Of a DNA stretch of 64,000 nt, positions 45,000 to 53,358 are shown piece by piece; the first letter of the stretch is position 1, and each line of letters opens with the position of its first letter. The translations under genes were made by a program, and so were the position numbers. The notes beneath the pieces were generated by a model. The model ran no database searches and was not told where the DNA came from. It saw only the letters and a program-made list of their open reading frames with translations. The DNA is taken from assembly GCA_032334055.1 (NCBI GenBank), contig JAUOZS010000001.1, forward strand, positions 3,372,001-3,436,000. The letters run 5' to 3'. This stretch comes from Selenomonadales bacterium 4137-cl. Its GTDB lineage: Bacteria; Bacillota; Negativicutes; Sporomusales; UBA7701.

Positions 45000-46160
45000 A
45001 TGGCTTGGCAGCGCATAACCCTCACCCTCATGGCCGTGTTCATCGGCATATGTCTGGTATTGCCGGCCGCGGCCGCCGCCCCGCCGCAGATAAAAGCGCG
45101 CGCCGGCGTGCTCATCGACGCCAAAACCGGCGAAGTACTGTTTGAAAAGAATAGCCGCGACCGCAACGCGCCGGCCAGCACCACCAAGATTATGACCGCC
45201 ATTCTCGCCATCGAAAACGGTCGGCTTGACGACCCGGTAAGGGTCAGCCTCCGGGCGGCCGCCACCCGGGGCTCGTCCATGCACCTCTACTCAGGCCAGA
45301 TCCTCTCTTTGCGCGAGCTTATCACCGGCCTGCTGATGCGCTCGGGCAACGACGCCGCCGTCGCCATCGCCGAACACCTGGACGGATCGAGCGATGCGTT
45401 CGTCGCGCGAATGAACGAGCGGGCCCGCACCCTCGGCGCCACCGACACCCACTTTCGCAACCCCCACGGGCTTAGCGCCCCGGGCCATTATTCCTCAGCT
45501 TACGATCTTGCGCTCCTGGCCCGCTACGCTCTCGCCGACCCGACCTTCGCCGCCATCGTCGGCAGCAAGGAGATCAGCATCGAATGGCTCGACCGGCGCG
45601 GACGCGAAAAAGACATCAACCTCCGCAACACCAATAAGCTGCTCTGGATGCTCGAAGAAGCGGACGGAGTGAAAACCGGCACAACCGGCGAGGCAGGACC
45701 CTGTCTGGTCTCCAGCGCCACCCGCGGCAACCACAAGCTCATCGCCGTCGTCCTCCACGACCATTCCCGCTGGTACGACTCGATGCAGCTTCTGAAATAC
45801 GGATTCGACAACTACGATTTATACGACTACGCCGACCAGGGCGCCCTGATCGCAACCCTCCCCGTAGAACGCGGCCTCGCCGCGACAGTCGACGCCGTCG
45901 CCGCCGGCCCCGCCGCCCTCGTCGTTCCCACCGCCGACTACTCGCGGGTTACGGTAGAGGTCGACCTGCCGAAAACGATAAGGGCCCCGGTATACCGGGG
46001 CCAGAAAATCGGCGAAGTTGTCTTTTTCGTCGACGACAAGGCGAAAAAAACGGTCGATCTTGTCGCCAACTGTGAAGTCAGCGAACGCACCCTTGTTAAA
46101 ACCTTCCTCCGCGGCCTGCTCCACACCTTCCGCCTGCTGGCAGGCTGGGGAGTGCTATGA
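45000..46160 (+). CDS. D-alanyl-D-alanine carboxypeptidase (PBP5/DacF type)
   Basis: 386 aa from ATG 45000 (GGAGGGA upstream). Signal peptide TLTLMAVFIGICLVLP ending at AAAAA. Low-molecular-weight PBP with active-site SxxK at Ser60-Lys63 (ASTTKIMTAI), SGN at 115-117 (RSGNDAAVAIAEH) and KTG at 225-227 (DGVKTGTTGEAG), all intact. The C-terminal ~120 residues are the beta-rich PBP5 domain ending in a helix (TLVKTFLRGLLHTFRLLAGW) for membrane association. Trims the terminal D-Ala of peptidoglycan stems. Convergent with cheR, with 6 bp of overlap at the 3' ends. Confidence 0.95.
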   Translation: MAWQRITLTLMAVFIGICLVLPAAAAAPPQIKARAGVLIDAKTGEVLFEKNSRDRNAPASTTKIMTAILAIENGRLDDPVRVSLRAAATRGSSMHLYSGQILSLRELITGLLMRSGNDAAVAIAEHLDGSSDAFVARMNERARTLGATDTHFRNPHGLSAPGHYSSAYDLALLARYALADPTFAAIVGSKEISIEWLDRRGREKDINLRNTNKLLWMLEEADGVKTGTTGEAGPCLVSSATRGNHKLIAVVLHDHSRWYDSMQLLKYGFDNYDLYDYADQGALIATLPVERGLAATVDAVAAGPAALVVPTADYSRVTVEVDLPKTIRAPVYRGQKIGEVVFFVDDKAKKTVDLVANCEVSERTLVKTFLRGLLHTFRLLAGWGVL

Positions 46161-46934
46161 CGGCTTGCGGTAAAAGAAAGGCAGATAGTGTTGAAAGCCG
46201 ATCTCGCGGAAATTAAGGATCGCCTCGGTACCACCGACGAAAAAGACCCCACCTGGCTTCAGGGCGGCGAAGAACCGGCGGTAGAGGGCATCCTTGGCCT
46301 CCTCGGTGAAATAGATGACCACGTTGCGGCAGAGTATCAGGTCGAAACCGCTTTCAAACTTGTCGAGCAGCAAATTGTGGCGCTGAAACTCCACCATCGC
46401 TTTGACTTCATCCTTGACAGCGTAACTGTCGCCATTTTTGGTGAAATACTTCTCCAGCCTCTGCACCGGAATATTTTTCAGTTCGCCGGACGCGTAAACT
46501 CCCTGCTTGGCCTTGGCCAGCATCTCCACATCCAGATCGGTCGCCAGGATGCGGTGGCGGACCGCGGGAGCCTTCTGCAGCAGGATCATCGACAGAGAAT
46601 ACGGCTCGGCGCCCGTCGAACATCCGGCGCTCCAGACATTGAGCCGCGAACTGCGCGCCAGGAGATCGGGAACAACCTTTTCCTCCAGCTCGACAAACTT
46701 CTCCGGCGTGCGGAAGAACTCGGTCACGTTGATTGTCAGATAATCGATGAAATCCTTATAAATCTTGGCATTGCCCTCAAGAAGCTGAAAAAAGGCCATA
46801 TAAGTCGAAACGCCGTGACGGTTCATCAGGTTGGTTATCCTGCGCTGCATCTGCGCGGGCTTGTACTGGTTAAGGTCGATGTTGGATTTTACGAACAATT
46901 TCTGCTTAAAAAGCTCCCAATCGTCCAGTGCCAT
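46155..46934 (-). CDS. cheR: Chemotaxis methyltransferase CheR
   Basis: 259 aa; ATG 46934 after GGAGGC. SAM-dependent glutamate methyltransferase of chemoreceptors. The N-terminal helical CheR_N (LFKQKLFVKSNIDLNQYKPA, MQRRITNLMNRHG) is followed by the SAM fold NVWSAGCSTGAEPYSLSM, ILATDLDVEMLAKA, DLILCRNVVIYFTEEA and LKPGGVFFVGGTEAI. Located 15 bases after motB and likely cotranscribed. Confidence 0.95.
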   Translation of the reverse strand: MALDDWELFKQKLFVKSNIDLNQYKPAQMQRRITNLMNRHGVSTYMAFFQLLEGNAKIYKDFIDYLTINVTEFFRTPEKFVELEEKVVPDLLARSSRLNVWSAGCSTGAEPYSLSMILLQKAPAVRHRILATDLDVEMLAKAKQGVYASGELKNIPVQRLEKYFTKNGDSYAVKDEVKAMVEFQRHNLLLDKFESGFDLILCRNVVIYFTEEAKDALYRRFFAALKPGGVFFVGGTEAILNFREIGFQHYLPFFYRKPS

Positions 46935-46949
46935 ACTGCCTCCATACTT

Positions 46950-47717
46950 TTATCTTTTAATCGGATCAAAAGTTCTTATCTCGCCACCGGATCGTTCGGT
47001 ACGGAGAATGACGATATCCACCCGCCGATTTTTCGCCCTGTTCTCTTCCGAAGTGTTGGGATATAGCGGCCGGTACTCGCCGTAACCCAGCGAGGCCAGG
47101 CGTTTGGGGTCGACGCCGTGCTTGTCTATCAGATAGCGCGTAACCGCTATCGACCGGGCTGCCGACAGTTCCCAGTTTGAAGGGAACCGCACCGTATTGA
47201 TCGGCAGATTGTCGGCATGGCCCTCGATCCGCACATAGCGCGCGGCATTCTTCAGCGCTTTGCCGACCGCGTCCAGCATGCCCAACGCGTCCTGACGCAG
47301 CTCGGCGTCGCCGAGGTCGAACAGCACGTTATCCAGGAAGCGGATCGTCAGTCCGCGTTCGTCGACAACGAACATAACCTTTCGCTGATCCTTGACATTC
47401 GCCTGCACTTTGCGGATGATATCCTGAAAATCTTCCGTGTCCTTGCTGCCGTCCAGGCTGACGACCTGTTCGACCGGCTGGGTACCCTGCTGGGTATAAA
47501 TGAGACTGGAAGCCGAGCCCTCGGTCCGGAAAGCCACTGCCAGGGAATTCTTCAAAGCATTGAATTTGGCCACATCCGCCTTGCTCATTGCGTACATGAT
47601 GACGAAAAAAGCCATCATCAGGGTGATAAGATCAGCATAGGTCAATAGCCAGCGCATCATGCCGGCCGCATCGTGACCTCCCCCGCCGCCGCCTCCGCCG
47701 CCGCGTCTTTTGGCCAT
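46950..47717 (-). CDS. motB: Flagellar motor protein MotB (OmpA-domain)
   Basis: 255 aa; ATG 47717, GGAG upstream. An N-terminal Gly-rich tail (RRGGGGGGGGGHDAAG) precedes one helix WLLTYADLITLMMAFFVIMY, whose Asp29 is the proton-channel residue. An OmpA-like peptidoglycan-binding domain follows from about 130 (LTIRFLDNVLFDLGDAEL, IEGHADNLPINTVRFPSNW, LGYGEYRPLYPN). It anchors the stator to the wall. MotA is not next to it, which is unusual. The polyglycine tail is also unusual. Confidence 0.93.
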   Translation of the reverse strand: MAKRRGGGGGGGGGHDAAGMMRWLLTYADLITLMMAFFVIMYAMSKADVAKFNALKNSLAVAFRTEGSASSLIYTQQGTQPVEQVVSLDGSKDTEDFQDIIRKVQANVKDQRKVMFVVDERGLTIRFLDNVLFDLGDAELRQDALGMLDAVGKALKNAARYVRIEGHADNLPINTVRFPSNWELSAARSIAVTRYLIDKHGVDPKRLASLGYGEYRPLYPNTSEENRAKNRRVDIVILRTERSGGEIRTFDPIKR

Positions 47718-47818
47718 GTCCCCACTCCTTCAGTCGCCTTCGAAGTGTCTATACATAATAAGTGCCTATGTTTGGTTTTCTTCGACAACACTCTACATTT
47801 TTCCTACAAGAAATATAA

Positions 47819-47844
47819 GCGGGGTGGTGAAAATTCACCACCCC
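47819..47844 (-). terminator. Probable terminator of the ald gene
   Basis: GGGGTGGTGAA / TTCACCACCCC (47821-47844); the T-run on the minus strand is imperfect (CTTATATTTCTTG). Confidence 0.6.
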
Positions 47845-47866
47845 GTCTACGGCCGCTTATTCCAGC

Positions 47867-48985
47867 CTACCCCAGCGCTTCGGCCAGCGGCGTGTACTTA
47901 AGTCCGAGAGCATCGGCGACAGCCTGATAGGTTACCTTGCCGTTCACGACGTTGACGCCCTTGGCAAGACCGGGATTATCTATAATCGCCTGCTTGTAAC
48001 CCTTACTGGCGATCTGCAGCGCGTAATCGATGGTCGCATTGGTAAGCGCGAACGTCGACGTACGGGCCACCGCTCCCGGCATGTTGGCCACCGCGTAGTG
48101 TACAACGCCATGCTTTACATACACGGGGTCGCTGTGCGTGGTAACGCGGTCGATAGTAGCCACCGAGCCGCCCTGGTCGATGGCGACGTCAACAATCACC
48201 GAGCCCGGCTCCATCGCCTTGACCATCTCCTCGCTAACCAGCTTGGGCGCTTTGGCCCCCGGCAGCAGCACCGCGCCGATCAACAAGTCGGCCTTGCGGA
48301 CCCAGCACGCGATATTGTAGCTGTTGGACATGATCGTCATTACCCGGCCGCCGAACAGGTCATCGAGATAATTGAGCCGTTCGATCGACTTATCGATAAT
48401 CGTTACCCTGGCCCCCATGCCCACCGCCATCTTGGCGGCGTTGGTGCCGACGCCGCCACCGCCGATGATGACGACCTGGGCCGATTCTACCCCCGGCACG
48501 CCACCGAGAAGGATGCCCTTGCCCCCCCACTGCTTCTCAAGAAACTGAGCGCCGATCTGCACCGACATCCGGCCAGCCACTTCGCTCATCGGCGTCAACA
48601 GCGGCAGCGACCTGTGGGGGCCCTCGATCGTTTCATAGGCGATGCCGACAACCTGCTTGTCGAGGAGCGCTTTCGTCAACGCAGGCTCGGGCGCCAGATG
48701 CAGATATGTGAAAAGAATCTGCCCGGAGTGGAAGAGATCATACTCTGGTGCCAACGGTTCTTTGACCTTCATAATCATCTCGGCGTCGTCGAACAGCTTG
48801 CGCTTGTCGGCAACAATCGTGGCCCCCGCTTTTTCGTAAGCCGCGTCGCTGATGCCGCTGCCGAGCCCCGCGCCGGCCTCCACCATTACTTCGTGGCCGG
48901 CTGCTTTAAGAGTCGCCGTGCCTGCGGGGGTGAGAGCCACCCGGTTTTCGTTATTCTTGATTTCCTTCGCAACCCCGATAATCAT
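47867..48985 (-). CDS. ald: Alanine dehydrogenase
   Basis: 372 aa from ATG 48985 (GGGAGG 8 bases upstream). Reversible L-alanine to pyruvate + NH3 with NADH. Family features: [72 protein letters not shown], the nucleotide loop [20 protein letters not shown] and [13 protein letters not shown]. Length is typical. Monocistronic, with its own terminator. Confidence 0.97.
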   Translation of the reverse strand: MIIGVAKEIKNNENRVALTPAGTATLKAAGHEVMVEAGAGLGSGISDAAYEKAGATIVADKRKLFDDAEMIMKVKEPLAPEYDLFHSGQILFTYLHLAPEPALTKALLDKQVVGIAYETIEGPHRSLPLLTPMSEVAGRMSVQIGAQFLEKQWGGKGILLGGVPGVESAQVVIIGGGGVGTNAAKMAVGMGARVTIIDKSIERLNYLDDLFGGRVMTIMSNSYNIACWVRKADLLIGAVLLPGAKAPKLVSEEMVKAMEPGSVIVDVAIDQGGSVATIDRVTTHSDPVYVKHGVVHYAVANMPGAVARTSTFALTNATIDYALQIASKGYKQAIIDNPGLAKGVNVVNGKVTYQAVADALGLKYTPLAEALG

Positions 48986-49157
48986 CTTTATTCCTCCCGC
49001 TAGCTTGAATGTGCTTAACACGATTAAAGGATGCAAATTTCATGCCAGCACACAGAGGCGACGGCCGGGCAGACTTTTTGCCCGCGTTGGAAACAATAGT
49101 TTACAATTTCGGAATCATTTATTTCCGCCATGGTACCGTTTGTTACCAGACCAGCGC

Positions 49158-49195
49158 GTAAAGCGACCCGCCCCCTTCACGGTGGCGGGTCGCAC
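49158..49195 (-). terminator. Terminator of the amidohydrolase operon
   Basis: GCGACCCGCC (49163-49172) / GGCGGGTCGC (49184-49193), followed on the minus strand by TTTACG. Confidence 0.75.
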
Positions 49196-49201
49196 TATCC
49201 C

Positions 49202-50374
49202 TTATTCTCGCCAGGCGGCGATCGTCTGCGCGGCGTCGACTTCGCCTACGGCTCCATCGAGGATGACCAGCCGCGGCCGCGAAGCCACCGCCAGCGGCGG
49301 CCCGTCCCACACCACCAGATCGGCGTCCATACCGGCCGCGATGCGGCCCACCCGCTCGCCGACCCCAAGGATGTCGGCCGCCTCGGCCGTTATCGCCCGG
49401 AGCGCCTGCTCCTCCGACAGACCGAACCGCACCGCCAGCCCTGCATATACGGGAAGAAAAGCCGCCGGCAGCACCGGATGGTCGCTCATCAGGGCGAACC
49501 TGACGCCATTGGCGGCGAGCACGGCCGGCGCGGCGAAGCTGCGATCCTTGAGCTCGAGCTTGCTGCGGGTAGTAAGGTTTGGCCCCACCACCAGTCTTGC
49601 TTGCCTCGCCGCCAGCAGCTCGGCGATATTATGTCCCTCGGTGGCGTGCTCTACGATCACCTCCACGCCGAACTCGGCAGCGATCCTGAGCGCAGTGACG
49701 ATATCGTCCGCCCGGTGGGCGTGAGCCCTGAGCGGCATCTCCCCCCGCAGCACCCTGGCCACCGCCTCTAGGCCGAGATCGAATCTCCAGTCCTTCTCGC
49801 CGGCGCGGGCCACATAATCCTTCGCCTTAAGCAGCGTCTCCCGCACCAGGGCAGCGGTAGCCATCCTCGTTACGGGAGCCTTCTTCTGCTCTCCGTAAAC
49901 CCGCCGGGGATTCTCCCCGAAGGCGATCTTGAGCCCGGCGTGGCGCTTGAGCAGCATCTCTTCCGCCGACGCGCGGCGGCGGGTCTTGATGATGCTGCAC
50001 TGGCCGCCCACCGGGTTGGCGCTCCCGGGAGCCACCATGACCGTCGTTACTCCCCCGGCTACAGCGTCGGCCAAACCGGCGTCGTCAGGGTTGATGGCGT
50101 CCAGAACGTCCATCTCCGGCGTCGTCGGCCTGCTGGTCTCGTTGACTTCCTCCCCCGCCCAGGCGTAAGCCTCGGTGTATACTCCCAGGTGGGTGTGGGC
50201 GTCGATGATCCCCGGGGTAACATACCGGCCGGCCGTGTCGATAACGGTCGCCGCCGCCGGTACGGCCACGCGCTCGCCGACAGCGACAATCTTGCCGCCT
50301 TCGACCAGCACCGTGCCGCCCGGCAGGGCGGGGCCGGCCATCGTCAGCACCGTTCCTCCCGTCAAAGCCAGCAT
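49202..50374 (-). CDS. Amidohydrolase (imidazolonepropionase/adenine-deaminase-like superfamily)
   Basis: 390 aa from ATG 50374 (AGGGGAA upstream). Metal-dependent hydrolase fold with YVTPGIIDAHTHLGVYTEA (HxH), RAHAHRADDIVTAL, IVEHATEGHNIAELLA and ALMSDHPVLPAAFL. The N-terminal beta sandwich (LALTGGTVLTMAGPALPGG) is present. The family deaminates or hydrolyses cyclic amides. Substrate unknown; its place 1 base after hypB in the hyp operon is unexplained, and may be only transcriptional convenience. Confidence 0.85.
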   Translation of the reverse strand: MLALTGGTVLTMAGPALPGGTVLVEGGKIVAVGERVAVPAAATVIDTAGRYVTPGIIDAHTHLGVYTEAYAWAGEEVNETSRPTTPEMDVLDAINPDDAGLADAVAGGVTTVMVAPGSANPVGGQCSIIKTRRRASAEEMLLKRHAGLKIAFGENPRRVYGEQKKAPVTRMATAALVRETLLKAKDYVARAGEKDWRFDLGLEAVARVLRGEMPLRAHAHRADDIVTALRIAAEFGVEVIVEHATEGHNIAELLAARQARLVVGPNLTTRSKLELKDRSFAAPAVLAANGVRFALMSDHPVLPAAFLPVYAGLAVRFGLSEEQALRAITAEAADILGVGERVGRIAAGMDADLVVWDGPPLAVASRPRLVILDGAVGEVDAAQTIAAWRE

Positions 50375-50375
50375 C

Positions 50376-51053
50376 TTAATTCCCCTGCCGGCCGGCGGCG
50401 GCCTTTTTCGCCGCCACCCGGCCGCGCAGCCAGTCGAACCAGCCCTCAAGGCCCTCGCCGGTGCGGCAGGAAGCCGGAATGAGCGTTATCTGCGGATTGA
50501 TGCTCGTAATGTCCTCGGTAGCGGCAGCCAGGTCGAAACTAGTATAAGGCAGCAGGTCGATCTTATTCACGACGACCGCGCCGGCCTGCTTGAAGACCAG
50601 CGGATACTTGAGCGGTTTGTCCTCGCCCTCGGTAACGCTCAGCACCGTCGCCTTCATATCCTCGCCGATGTTGAATTCGGCCGGGCAGACGAGATTACCG
50701 ACATTTTCGATTATCAGCAAATCGAGATTCTCCAGGTCGAGCCTGTCCAGGACGCCTTTGACCATGTTGGCGTCCAGGTGGCAGCCGCCGCCGGTATTGA
50801 TCTGCACCACCGGCACCCCCTGACGGGCGATGCGGTCAGCGTCCTTGTCGGTAAACAGGTCGCCCTCGATAACCGCCATGCGCAGCTCGTCCTTGAGGGC
50901 TGCGATCGTCCGCTCCAGGAGCGAAGTTTTTCCCGAGCCCGGCGACCCGAGCAGATTCAGCGCGAAAATACCGCGGCGGGAAAGCTGTGCATTCACCTCG
51001 GCGGCGAGTTGGTCGTTCTTGTCGAGGATATTGGCCATAACCTTGATTTCCAC
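50376..51053 (-). CDS. hypB: Hydrogenase nickel incorporation GTPase HypB
   Basis: 225 aa from GTG 51053 that overlaps the hypA stop (GAATAGTGG), with GGAGGTG 5 bases before it. GTPase with P-loop GSPGSGKTSL at 36-45, INTGGGCHLDANMVKGVL, LLIIENVGNLVCPAEFNIGE with the Cys-His nickel site, and VVVNKIDLLPYT. Delivers Ni to [NiFe]-hydrogenase large subunits with HypA. The N-terminal His-rich nickel store seen in some HypB is missing. Confidence 0.95.
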   Translation of the reverse strand: MEIKVMANILDKNDQLAAEVNAQLSRRGIFALNLLGSPGSGKTSLLERTIAALKDELRMAVIEGDLFTDKDADRIARQGVPVVQINTGGGCHLDANMVKGVLDRLDLENLDLLIIENVGNLVCPAEFNIGEDMKATVLSVTEGEDKPLKYPLVFKQAGAVVVNKIDLLPYTSFDLAAATEDITSINPQITLIPASCRTGEGLEGWFDWLRGRVAAKKAAAGRQGN

Positions 51054-51394
51054 TATTCCACCTCCAAATGTTCCACCCTAAGTTCCCGCCCGGAGACGAT
51101 CTCCACCCCCGCCGACCCGCATCCGGGGCACAGGAAACGGAACCGTTCCACCCGGAATTCGCGGCCGCAGTCCCGGCAGCGGCCAACCAGCGGCAGCACT
51201 TCCACTTCGAGCTCGGCCGCCGCCGCCGCCGTTCCCGCCGCCAGCGCGGCGAAGCAAAAGGTAAGGGCCTCGGGCTCGACCTCGGTCATCTCTCCTACCT
51301 GCAGCTTGATGCGGGCCACGGTCGCAGCGTCGTTCTCGGCCGCCGCCGCCAGCGCAATATCCAAAATCCCCTGGGCGATAGCCATCTCATGCAT
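51053..51394 (-). CDS. hypA: Hydrogenase nickel metallochaperone HypA
   Basis: 113 aa. The start is set at ATG 51394 so that the protein begins MHEMAIAQGI, with the nickel-binding His2; the codon before (TTG 51397) is less likely. Zinc site CRDC...CPGC in LVGRCRDCGREF and RFLCPGCGSAG. Delivers nickel in the HypA-HypB pair. Overlaps the protease gene by 8 bases. Confidence 0.95.
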   Translation of the reverse strand: MHEMAIAQGILDIALAAAAENDAATVARIKLQVGEMTEVEPEALTFCFAALAAGTAAAAAELEVEVLPLVGRCRDCGREFRVERFRFLCPGCGSAGVEIVSGRELRVEHLEVE

Positions 51395-51854
51395 CAAAAC
51401 AGTCCTCCAAATCCGCGATGATCAAGTCCGCGACCCGCCCGGCCGCAACCGCCACCGGCGGAGACAACTCAAGCCCCGGGTCCATGCCGGCAGGTTCGAC
51501 CCCGTAAATAACGATAGGCGGCAAGCTGGCCGTCCGGGCCAGGAGCGCGAGGGTCTGTGGCAGGGTGAAATCGTGCAGCGAAAAACCGGGCGAAGTCTCC
51601 GCCTGGCCTAGATCGGCCGGCGTCAGGCGGTAGACGGAGCCAGGCTCGCCGCCGCCGGCCAGAGCGTCGACGATGATAATCCTGCCCGCGTCCAGCAAAG
51701 AGCCCAGTATCTCCAACGACGCCACGCCGCCGTCGACCGCCTCCGCGCCGCGAGGCAACCCTCGCTCCGCCAGAGAGCGCACCACATGGATACCCACCCC
51801 ATCGTCGCCCATCAGCAAGTTGCCGAAACCGACAACAACCGTACGTTCCACCAT
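51387..51854 (-). CDS. Hydrogenase maturation protease (HyaD/HybD type)
   Basis: 155 aa. [NiFe]-hydrogenase endopeptidase that clips the large-subunit C-terminus after nickel insertion. VVGFGNLLMGDDGVGIHVVR carries the nickel-sensing Glu/Asp site; ILGSLLDAGRIIIVDALAGG and GFSLHDFTLPQTLALLAR (with the His) follow. The hydrogenase structural genes are not in the window, and the upstream 280 bp holds none, so this maturation set serves enzymes encoded elsewhere. Confidence 0.9.
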   Translation of the reverse strand: MVERTVVVGFGNLLMGDDGVGIHVVRSLAERGLPRGAEAVDGGVASLEILGSLLDAGRIIIVDALAGGGEPGSVYRLTPADLGQAETSPGFSLHDFTLPQTLALLARTASLPPIVIYGVEPAGMDPGLELSPPVAVAAGRVADLIIADLEDCFDA

Positions 51855-52135
51855 TTTCCTCCGCCCGCCATCGGTTATTTCCCGGAAATGTACAATGAGC
51901 CTTTGTAACTATTAGCGCATTACAGGCGCATTTCCTGCCGGGGGCGCTGTGTGCAACCGCAGCGGCCTGTAATAATCTGTCGCCGGTGCCGACACAATAT
52001 TCGCCTTCTTCCGCACGCAATCCCCGACTCACCGCAGAACCCCCGGGGTTCGTGGCGATTCCGGGAGGATTTCTTGCGTCCGGAGCCGAAAGTAATTACA
52101 GGAGGCGATAATTGTACCCGAGGCGGTGATAAAAA
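51855..52135. other. Intergenic region between divergent hyp and GGDEF genes
   Basis: No open gene. It contains GTAATTACAGGAGG and other purine-rich blocks near 52095, but a matching start other than that of the GGDEF gene is not seen. Promoters for both directions probably lie here. Confidence 0.35.
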
Positions 52136-53305
52136 ATGCATATGCCGTTGCTACAGATCGACCTGTGGGAAATGACCTTCGAACTGCTTCAGGATCTCGC
52201 GGTCATGTACACAGTAATCACTTTAGTTATGCAGAAATATACCGCCCAAGGGCTCGACCGGCGACGCCGGACTGCGCGCCTCGACCTTCAGGCCGTCCTC
52301 TTCTTCTGCCTGCTGGCCGCCTGTGCCATGCTTCTCAAAGTTGAACTCGTCCCCTCCCAGGGCATCAGGTTCGACCTGCGGCTGGCTGTTCTTACCCTGG
52401 CGGGCGTCTACCTAGGCCCTGCCAAAAGCGCCGTCGTAGCCCTCTTCACCGTCGTTTTCCGCCTCTTACTCGGCGGCCCTGGCTGGCTGTGGTGGGTGGC
52501 AGGGGCTTTCCTGTACGGGCCGGTCGCCTTCCTGACAACCCGGTTCCTGCCCGCCGGCTGGGGCGTGACCGCCGCCGCCCTCGCCAATGCCGCCATCTTC
52601 ATGGGCGCGCTGGCAATCCTAAGCCTTTTCACCGGCGCTTTCGACTACTACTCCCCCTACGTTTCCCCCGCCAACTTCTGGCGGCTGACCATAATAGAAC
52701 TGCTGATGATTCCCCTCGCCACCCTTATTCTCGACTGGGCCCTCAAAAAATCGCTCGCCTTTCACCGCAGCTACAGCGACCTCGCCTGGCAGGCCAACTT
52801 CGACGGCATGACCGGCCTAATCAACCATCGCCACTTCCAGGAGCTGCTTACCAGCCTGCTGACCGTGCCGCAAAACCAGCCGCTGTCGGCGCTGATGATC
52901 GACATCGACCACTTCAAGCGATACAACGACGCCTTCGGACATCAGCGCGGGGACACCCTGCTTCGCGAACTCGCCGCCCTATTCATGGCCAACGTAAGAA
53001 ACGACGACATAGCCGCCCGCTACGGCGGCGAAGAGTTCATCATCATCCTGCCCGCCACAGACACCGAGGCGGCGCTCGACATCGCCGAGCGCATGCGCCG
53101 GGCCGTGGCGGCCCACCCTTTCTACGGACGCGAAAAAATGACCAACGGGCGCGTCTCCGTATCGATCGGCGTGGCCACCTACCCCGTCGACGCAGCTGGC
53201 AAAAACGCCCTCATTTCCGCCGCCGACAAGGCCCTGTACACCGCGAAAAGGGCAGGGCGGAACCAGGTGAAGAAATACACCCCCGATATGGAAGACGCAT
53301 CGTGA
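52136..53305 (+). CDS. Membrane diguanylate cyclase (5TM sensor + GGDEF)
   Basis: 389 aa; GAGGCGGTGA upstream. Residues 1-210 carry about five or six hydrophobic helices (LQDLAVMYTVITLVMQKY, AVLFFCLLAACAMLLKVEL, SAVVALFTVVFRLLLG, AALANAAIFMGALAILSL) like the 5TMR_LYT sensor type. Residues ~220-389 are a GGDEF domain: NFDGMTGLINHRHFQELLT, MIDIDHFKRYNDAFGHQRGD, RYGGEEFIIILPATD (active GGEEF), VSIGVATYP. It makes c-di-GMP. No obvious inhibitory RxxD is seen in the right place. Counterpart to the HD-GYP at 11.9 kb. Confidence 0.93.
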   Translation: MHMPLLQIDLWEMTFELLQDLAVMYTVITLVMQKYTAQGLDRRRRTARLDLQAVLFFCLLAACAMLLKVELVPSQGIRFDLRLAVLTLAGVYLGPAKSAVVALFTVVFRLLLGGPGWLWWVAGAFLYGPVAFLTTRFLPAGWGVTAAALANAAIFMGALAILSLFTGAFDYYSPYVSPANFWRLTIIELLMIPLATLILDWALKKSLAFHRSYSDLAWQANFDGMTGLINHRHFQELLTSLLTVPQNQPLSALMIDIDHFKRYNDAFGHQRGDTLLRELAALFMANVRNDDIAARYGGEEFIIILPATDTEAALDIAERMRRAVAAHPFYGREKMTNGRVSVSIGVATYPVDAAGKNALISAADKALYTAKRAGRNQVKKYTPDMEDAS

Positions 53306-53310
53306 CCAAA

Positions 53311-53345
53311 CGGAAGCACCGCCCGGCGGCGGTGCTTCTCCTATT
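53311..53345. terminator. Convergent terminator
   Basis: GAAGCACCGCC (53313-53323) / GGCGGTGCTTC (53328-53338); shared by the GGDEF gene and polX. Confidence 0.75.
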
Positions 53346-53358
53346 CCTTGCCGGCCGG

